Shown here: positions 59,111-64,000 of the stretch, in pieces | Layout of the letters: the number at the start of each line of letters is the position of its first letter | Numbering within the stretch: position 1 is the stretch's first letter | Assembly (NCBI GenBank): GCA_014384565.1 | Contig: JACNFO010000024.1 | Coordinates: forward strand, 1 to 64,000 | Length of the DNA stretch: 64,000 nt | Origin: Candidatus Pseudothioglobus aerophilus | GTDB taxonomy: Bacteria > Pseudomonadota > Gammaproteobacteria > PS1 > Pseudothioglobaceae | Reading direction: 5' to 3' | Notes under the pieces: model-generated | Told to the model about the DNA's origin: nothing | Seen by the model: only the letters and a program-made list of their open reading frames with translations | Databases searched by the model: none | Translations under genes and position numbers: made by a program

Positions 59111-60085
59111 ATGAGTACTGATGACTTTGAAGATATAAAGACTGATCAAGCTTTCACTAAAAAAACTCTCTATGGCAGAGACAATGAAATGACCTATGGC
59201 GGCGCTCTTAGTTTTTTAAGGCGCAAGTATACAAAGAATCTAAAGGGTGTTGATATTGCTGTGAGCGGCATTCCATTTGACGCTGCAACGAGTTTTAGAC
59301 CTGGTGCAAGGTTTGGCCCGAAAGCAATAAGAGAGGCCTCAGTTCAGCTTGCAGAATTATTAGCATTTCCAGATGGAATCGATCCCTTCAAAACATTAGC
59401 AGTAACAGATTATGGAGACTGTGAATTGGATTATGGTTTTCATGGAAATGTGGTTGCTCAAATCGAGGCTCATGCTAAAACTATATTAGACTCTGGGGCA
59501 GAGATGCTCACTTTTGGGGGTGATCATTTCGTAACCTATCCACTTTTAAGGGCACACGCTGCAAAGCATGGACCGGTTGCGCTTGTTCATTTTGATGCGC
59601 ATACAGATACGTGGCCCGATGAAGATGGGAGGCTTGATCATGGCACGATGTTTTCAAGAGCCATCAAAGAAAATTTAATTGATACCGGGCACTCCATACA
59701 AGTTGGAATAAGAACTCATAATAGCAATACCAAGGGGGTGACTATTCTTGATGCGCCATGGGTTCATGAGAATGGCGTAAATAAAGTAATTAAAAAAATA
59801 ATTGAAGTCGTTAAAGATCGCCCTGCATACCTTACTTTTGATATTGATGGGCTTGACCCAGCCTATGCACCTGGAACTGGAACACCAGTCTCGGGAGGTT
59901 TAACTTCTGCCCAGGCCTTAGGAATTATTAGGGGCTTAGAAAATTTAAATTTTATTGGTGCAGATGTTGTTGAAGTGGCTCCAGTTTATGATCATGCTGA
60001 AATTACAGCAATTATTGCAGCGACTATTGCGCATGATTATCTAGTTATTAGGGCAAAACAAAAAATGAAAAAAGTAAAAATTTAA
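59111..60085 (+). CDS. speB: Agmatinase-family ureohydrolase
   Basis: The 324-residue protein has the arginase-family manganese ligands in GGDH (136-139), DAHTD (162-166) and DIDGLD (244-249), plus SGIPFDAATSFRPGARFGP typical of agmatinases. Agmatinase yields putrescine and urea. In a catabolic operon it may instead be guanidinobutyrase or a related guanidino hydrolase. It lies 35 nt after puuB and precedes the amidotransferase by 12 nt. Confidence 0.88.
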   Translation: MSTDDFEDIKTDQAFTKKTLYGRDNEMTYGGALSFLRRKYTKNLKGVDIAVSGIPFDAATSFRPGARFGPKAIREASVQLAELLAFPDGIDPFKTLAVTDYGDCELDYGFHGNVVAQIEAHAKTILDSGAEMLTFGGDHFVTYPLLRAHAAKHGPVALVHFDAHTDTWPDEDGRLDHGTMFSRAIKENLIDTGHSIQVGIRTHNSNTKGVTILDAPWVHENGVNKVIKKIIEVVKDRPAYLTFDIDGLDPAYAPGTGTPVSGGLTSAQALGIIRGLENLNFIGADVVEVAPVYDHAEITAIIAATIAHDYLVIRAKQKMKKVKI

Positions 60086-60097
60086 TTTCTTAAGAAT

Positions 60098-60817
60098 ATG
60101 ATGAAAATTGGAATATTATTAGTCGGAAGGGCTTCAGAAGATTTGGTTGAAGAATATGGTACTTATGCAGAAATGCTTATTGCGCTTATTAATTCTGAAG
60201 AGCAAGTGTTTGAGTTTAAAACATTTAATATTCTTGATTCAGTATTTCCAAAAGATCACCTTGAGTGTGATGGATGGATTGTTACTGGCTCTCCACACGG
60301 CGTTTATGAGGGACACTCTTGGATACCAGTAGTCAGTGATCTGATTAAAAATATCTATAAAGACAGACTACCAATCTTTGGAGTATGTTTTGGTCACCAG
60401 TTAATTGCCCAAGCGCTTGGAGGACATGTTGAAAAGTCAATAAAAGGATGGGGTTTGGGACTTCATACTTATCAAATTAGTAATAAAACAGGTTATATGA
60501 GTAACTTGTTGGAGGAGGTGACCTTAAATATTTGTCATCAAGATCAGGTCCTTCAAGCGCCAGTCGGCGCTACTGTTTATGCAAAATCTGATTTTTGTGA
60601 AAATGCTGGTTTTTATATTAAAGATAAAGTTCTTACAATGCAAGCGCATCCAGAGTTTTTGGTTGATTTCACAAAGGACCTTCTAGCAGCTCGAAGAGAT
60701 ATAACAATTCCAAAAGAATTTGTAGACCCTGCTTTAATTAAGCTTAAAGCGAAGCCAGAAAGCGTTCAATCAGCTCAGTTTGCTGAGACTATAAGGCAGT
60801 TTTTTAAATTAAGTTAG
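60098..60817 (+). CDS. Class I glutamine amidotransferase-like hydrolase (possible PuuD substitute)
   Basis: The 239-residue stand-alone GATase1 protein has the nucleophile C97 in FGVCFGHQ and the His/Glu pair H184 and E186 in QAHPEF. It resembles GMP-synthase-type glutaminase domains rather than the peptidase C26 type of E. coli PuuD. Last in the spuC-puuB-speB unit, it is a good candidate for hydrolysing gamma-glutamyl-GABA or gamma-glutamyl-aminovalerate. That role is inference. Its end overlaps lhgO by 9 nt tail to tail. Confidence 0.75.
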   Translation: MMKIGILLVGRASEDLVEEYGTYAEMLIALINSEEQVFEFKTFNILDSVFPKDHLECDGWIVTGSPHGVYEGHSWIPVVSDLIKNIYKDRLPIFGVCFGHQLIAQALGGHVEKSIKGWGLGLHTYQISNKTGYMSNLLEEVTLNICHQDQVLQAPVGATVYAKSDFCENAGFYIKDKVLTMQAHPEFLVDFTKDLLAARRDITIPKEFVDPALIKLKAKPESVQSAQFAETIRQFFKLS

Positions 60818-62011
60818 TTTGTTATAAGCCTCAGTCGCTTTATCCGTAATATACCTTCCAATTGGTATAGCTGAAGTTGCTGCAGGAGATGGTGCATTAC
60901 ATACATGGATTGATCGCCTGCTCTCAGCAAATAAAAAGTCATGCACAAGTGTGCCATCATCCAAAACTGCTTGTGCTCTAATTCCTGCAGGGTATGGCTG
61001 GAGATCGCTAAGTTTTACCAAAGGGCTATATTTTTGCACCTCCTTTAAATAACCTCTCTTAAAGATTGAATTTTTCATTTCATATAAACCCGATTTAAAG
61101 TTTTTCATAAGTACTTTATGAAACCCTTTGAATGATAATAGTTGAAAACTATCCTTAAGGCTGAAATTAAACTTACTATAACCCTCACGTTTAAATCCAA
61201 GAACTGCATTTGGTCCAACAGTTATGCTTCCATCAATCATTTTGGTTAAGTGAACTCCTAAGAAGGGGAGAGTTGGGTCAGGTATTGGGTAGATCAAATG
61301 CTTAACGAGATTGTTATGTTTTTCAGGAAGCTTGAAGTACTCTCCTCTAAATGGAACAATTTGAAAGTTAATTTTAATTTTAAGTAGTTTTGCTATTCGA
61401 TCAGCCATTAGCCCAGCGCAGCAAACAAGGTATCTTGAGCTGAATGTTTCATTCGAAGTTATTATTTGAATTTTATCTTCGTCTTCTTTAAGATTAATTA
61501 TTTTAGTGTTAAGAAGAAACATGCCACCTAATGACTCAAATTGCTCTGACATTTTCCTTGTAATTAATTTATAGTTAACGATTCCAGTTGACTTGACTAA
61601 AAGCGCACCAATACCAGAGATGTGTGGTTCAATTTCATTTAATGTTTTTTCGTTTAAAATTTCAACTTCAATATCATTCGATTTGCACCGCTCATAAAGC
61701 TCTTTCATCCGCTTCAATTCTGTGTCATTAGTTGCTACTAACAGCTTACCACACTGCTGATATGGAATTTTATGAAGCAAGCAGAATTTGATTGTTTCTG
61801 TTAATCCTTCTCTGCAAAATTTTGCCTTTAAGCTGCCAGGTTCATAGTAAACACCAGCATGAATGACGCCACTATTGTGTCCCGTTTGGTGTTGAGCGAA
61901 AGATTCCTCTTTTTCAATTAGCAGGATGCGTTTATCAGGGTGTTTTGTGATAAGTGAAAGTGCCGTCGAAACGCCAACAATACCTCCTCCTAAAACAACA
62001 TAATCGAACAT
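60809..62011 (-). CDS. lhgO: L-2-hydroxyglutarate dehydrogenase/oxidase LhgO
   Basis: LhgO oxidises L-2-hydroxyglutarate to 2-oxoglutarate and feeds electrons to quinone. The FAD motif YVVLGGGIVGVSTALSL is followed by HQTGHNSGVIHAGVYYEPGSLKAKFC, near identical to E. coli LhgO. SPAATSAIPIGRYI ends the FAD site. I choose the internal start MFDYVVLGGG (400 residues): CGGAG sits just upstream of it and nothing precedes the ATG five codons earlier. It follows csiD as in E. coli csiD-lhgO. Confidence 0.94.
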   Translation of the reverse strand: MFDYVVLGGGIVGVSTALSLITKHPDKRILLIEKEESFAQHQTGHNSGVIHAGVYYEPGSLKAKFCREGLTETIKFCLLHKIPYQQCGKLLVATNDTELKRMKELYERCKSNDIEVEILNEKTLNEIEPHISGIGALLVKSTGIVNYKLITRKMSEQFESLGGMFLLNTKIINLKEDEDKIQIITSNETFSSRYLVCCAGLMADRIAKLLKIKINFQIVPFRGEYFKLPEKHNNLVKHLIYPIPDPTLPFLGVHLTKMIDGSITVGPNAVLGFKREGYSKFNFSLKDSFQLLSFKGFHKVLMKNFKSGLYEMKNSIFKRGYLKEVQKYSPLVKLSDLQPYPAGIRAQAVLDDGTLVHDFLFAESRRSIHVCNAPSPAATSAIPIGRYITDKATEAYNKLT

Positions 62012-62050
62012 TAGCTCCGTATTCATTTTTACAAGTGTATATGGAATAAA

Positions 62051-63010
62051 TTATTTATCATTATCGCCAGTATTTTCAGCAAAAACACCTCTTTGACGAA
62101 GAAGTTCTCTATGAAGGTTTTTTTTGGCTATAAATTTGTCTCTTCCATGAAGCCAGCAATAATTATTAATAATAAGCATACTGCCTTCGGGTAATTTTAT
62201 ATTTGAAGTATTCGTCTCTTTTTCAAGTGACTCTCCCATTTCATATAAATAAAGCCCTTGCTCAATATTCAAAGGTTCAACGAATTGATCAATAAAAGAC
62301 ATAATTGGCTTTCCATCATTCATCTCCTCTAAAAAGATTGGATGAGACGTTTTATAAGCAATATTTTTACTAGAGGGCGATCCCCATTGAAGATTTTCTT
62401 TTGCTAATGGATGATGATAAAATTTGTCCAAATCTTTCCAATCATCAACATGAAGTAAAAGTGAATCACCACCTTCGACATCAATTTCAAGAATTTTTTG
62501 CATGATTACCCAGTCAGTAGTCTCTTCAACATAAGTCCCATCATTGTGGAGTTCCATTCTGCGATGAGCTTGACGGAGGTAGCTGTCACTATTATCTTCA
62601 TTTTTAACACTAAATCTTGCATAAAACTTGCCAGACATTGAATCAAGGTTTGGAATGCCGATAAGATGAGAAATTGCCGTAGAAAGTAGAACATTAAAAT
62701 CTATAAACTCTATTCCGTTAAGCGTTGAGTTATTTAATAGCTCACATTCCAGTAATATTGCCCCTGTTGATCGATTCTTAAGAGTTTTTAATAGAAATTT
62801 ACCTAAAGTATCATCGGTTAGCTTGTTTAGACAATTAGCAAGATAAAACCTTAAAAACGGTTTATATTCAATTGATTGAACATTGTAATCAACTATTTTC
62901 TTAGAAAATTTTTCTACAGTATTTTTTGATAGCTTAAGGACCTGAACTCTTGAGTTATTTTTGTGTTGACTCAATTCAAAACCAACATTTAAAGTATTTT
63001 TTGAATTCAT
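62051..63010 (-). CDS. csiD: Glutarate 2-hydroxylase CsiD (GlaH)
   Basis: CsiD is an Fe(II)/2-oxoglutarate dioxygenase that hydroxylates glutarate to L-2-hydroxyglutarate. The 319-residue protein has H155-x-D157 in LHNDGTYVEE, GGDSLLLHVDDW, FIDQFVEP, the distal H288 in NNYCWLHGRD and the 2-oxoglutarate arginine in ELLRQRG, matching the E. coli protein along its length. It is first of the csiD-lhgO unit, whose substrate arises from lysine or cadaverine via 5-aminovalerate. Confidence 0.95.
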   Translation of the reverse strand: MNSKNTLNVGFELSQHKNNSRVQVLKLSKNTVEKFSKKIVDYNVQSIEYKPFLRFYLANCLNKLTDDTLGKFLLKTLKNRSTGAILLECELLNNSTLNGIEFIDFNVLLSTAISHLIGIPNLDSMSGKFYARFSVKNEDNSDSYLRQAHRRMELHNDGTYVEETTDWVIMQKILEIDVEGGDSLLLHVDDWKDLDKFYHHPLAKENLQWGSPSSKNIAYKTSHPIFLEEMNDGKPIMSFIDQFVEPLNIEQGLYLYEMGESLEKETNTSNIKLPEGSMLIINNYCWLHGRDKFIAKKNLHRELLRQRGVFAENTGDNDK

Positions 63011-63032
63011 AGTAATATATTAAGTATTTTTC

Positions 63033-63080
63033 AATAATGTCGACATTATTAAATTATAACTACATTTTTAAATAATTCAA
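63033..63080 (-). promoter_or_regulatory. csiD promoter and 18-bp operator palindrome
   Basis: On minus, TTGAAT (63080-63075) and TATAAT (63058-63053) are 16 nt apart. The predicted start near 63046 lies inside AATAATGTCGACATTATT (63033-63050), a perfect palindrome with a GT...AC core fitting a GntR regulator. A second inverted repeat, TAACTACA (63057-63064) with TGTAGTTA (63088-63095), brackets the divergent promoter region. Confidence 0.62.
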
Positions 63081-63137
63081 GCTATACTGTAGTTAAATTG
63101 TAAATTATCTAACTTTAAATTAAATAAAAAATAGTGA

Positions 63138-63800
63138 ATGGATACTTCTAAGCAAAATACAGCTTCTAAAATTCTTGATGCATTAACGAGTGATATTATT
63201 CAGGGCGTGTTCCCACCTGGGGAAAAATTACAAATTAAAACTTTAAAAGATCGCTATAAAGTTGGAACAAGTCCAATTAGAGAAGCACTATCGCAACTAA
63301 TTGCCAAAGATTTAGTTGTTTCTGAAAACCAAAAAGGCTTTTATGTTAGTAATATATCTATTGATGATTTAACTGACATTTATCAGGCAAGATCAAAAAT
63401 AGAGGGCTTATGTCTTGATATGGCTATAAAAAAAGGTGGTGATTTTTGGGAGTCAAAAATAATTGCAGCTTCTCATTTATTAGCTAAATATAGCAAATCT
63501 GAAAATATTGATATGGACGAATGGCAAAATCGACATTTTTCATTTCACGAAGCATTGGTTTCTGGTTGTAATTCCCCAAGGCTTTTTCAGATAAGGCAAT
63601 CACTTTATGAAAAATCTACCCGATACCGAAATCTTTGGCTTCAAGAAAACGTTACTAACTATGAAAGGCTGCAAGCAAATCAGAACGAGCATGTTGCGCT
63701 TATGGTATTGGTGCTTGAAAGGGATTCCATGCCTGCTCAAAAGCTTATAGAGGCACACATAATGACACCGGTCGAGATTATAAAGAAAAACCTGCCTTAA
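63138..63800 (+). CDS. csiR: GntR-family (FCD) regulator, CsiR-like
   Basis: The 220-residue protein has the winged helix (SKILDALTSDIIQGVFPPGEKL, YKVGTSPIREALSQLIAKDLV) and an FCD domain with a histidine in NRHFSFHEALVSGC and another in NQNEHVALMVLV. In E. coli CsiR represses the csiD-lhgO-gabDTP operon and responds to glutarate. Here it diverges from csiD across 127 nt holding a palindromic operator, which supports the same role. Its stop overlaps the rppH end by 4 nt tail to tail. Confidence 0.88.
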   Translation: MDTSKQNTASKILDALTSDIIQGVFPPGEKLQIKTLKDRYKVGTSPIREALSQLIAKDLVVSENQKGFYVSNISIDDLTDIYQARSKIEGLCLDMAIKKGGDFWESKIIAASHLLAKYSKSENIDMDEWQNRHFSFHEALVSGCNSPRLFQIRQSLYEKSTRYRNLWLQENVTNYERLQANQNEHVALMVLVLERDSMPAQKLIEAHIMTPVEIIKKNLP

Positions 63801-64000
63801 TAAAGCTTGATGGCAGTAAACTGCAGAGGCCGAGAAAGTTTTGTTGGAATGCTATGTTCATTTTCAAATAGAATTGGTGCTAATGCTTTTAACATATCCT
63901 CATAGACCGCTCTTTTAAAGTCAATCACTTCATCGACTGGTTTCCAGTAATCAACCCACTTCCAGTCATCAAACTCAATATCATGGTGTGAGTCAAGAGT
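63797..64000 (-). CDS. rppH: RNA pyrophosphohydrolase RppH, C-terminal part (partial)
   Basis: The minus strand is open from the window end to a TAA at 63797-63799, 67 residues plus the stop. The peptide EFDDWKWVDYWKPVDEVIDF followed by KRAVYEDMLKALAP matches the C-terminal Nudix-fold segment of RppH (E. coli [26 protein letters not shown]). RppH removes pyrophosphate from mRNA 5' ends to start decay. The Nudix box lies beyond the window. This ORF is not in the supplied track. Confidence 0.82.
   Translation of the reverse strand, partial: TLDSHHDIEFDDWKWVDYWKPVDEVIDFKRAVYEDMLKALAPILFENEHSIPTKLSRPLQFTAIKLY

Overview
The window is a 64 kb stretch of an AT-rich (roughly one third GC by eye), densely coded gammaproteobacterial chromosome. 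The tuf-tRNA-Trp-secE-nusG-rplKAJL-rpoBC order, a type A RNase P RNA, short intergenic gaps and frequent GTG/TTG starts support this. Small gene versions (317-residue FtsY) together with ectoine, polyamine and glutarate utilisation genes suggest a marine, streamlined lineage such as the Thioglobus/SUP05 group. That placement is inference; no rRNA gene is present to settle it.

Layout. 1-11.9 kb: end of tuf, tRNA-Trp and the secE-nusG-rplKAJL-rpoBC block, with an L11 leader, an L10-type leader and an rplL-rpoB attenuator. 12-22.3 kb: trpE, dnaE, an AT-rich convergent gap holding a head-to-head pair of DnaA-box-like sites, then coaBC-ribD (minus) and recA-recX-tgt (plus). 22.3-26.5 kb: the cell-shape operon mreB-mreC-mreD-mrdA on minus. 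26.6-28.5 kb: class I fumarase and rnpB. 28.6-32.7 kb: an SMR transporter and part of an ectoine-utilisation set (eutA-like, Lrp/DoeX-like regulator, doeA/eutD hydrolase) with a Cys/Met-metabolism PLP enzyme. 32.9-40.5 kb: housekeeping genes (EamA permease, prmC, trmL, fmt, argH, hemC, pterin dehydratase, ftsY, hemJ). 40.5-45 kb: an Asp/Asn beta-hydroxylase-like 2-oxoglutarate dioxygenase followed by a threonine-aldolase-family enzyme, converging on a polar amino acid ABC transporter. 45-48.4 kb: hom-thrC-cysM.

48.4-63.8 kb is a catabolic island for diamines and glutarate. The minus strand carries puuA, potFGHI and gabD. The plus strand carries a GntR/FCD regulator, a SpuC-type putrescine aminotransferase, a PuuB-like oxidase, an agmatinase-family ureohydrolase and a class I amidotransferase that may stand in for PuuD. 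Next to it lie lhgO and csiD (glutarate to L-2-hydroxyglutarate to 2-oxoglutarate) with a divergent csiR-like GntR regulator. Palindromic operator candidates sit at the control points: TGTGATCACA twice around the first regulator, and an 18-bp palindrome between csiD and csiR. The window closes inside a minus-strand RppH gene.

I see no phage, insertion sequence, CRISPR array or defence island. The most promising leads are the dioxygenase-aldolase pair, the integrated diamine/glutarate regulon with its operators, the partial ectoine set with an attached PLP enzyme, and the DnaA-box pair.
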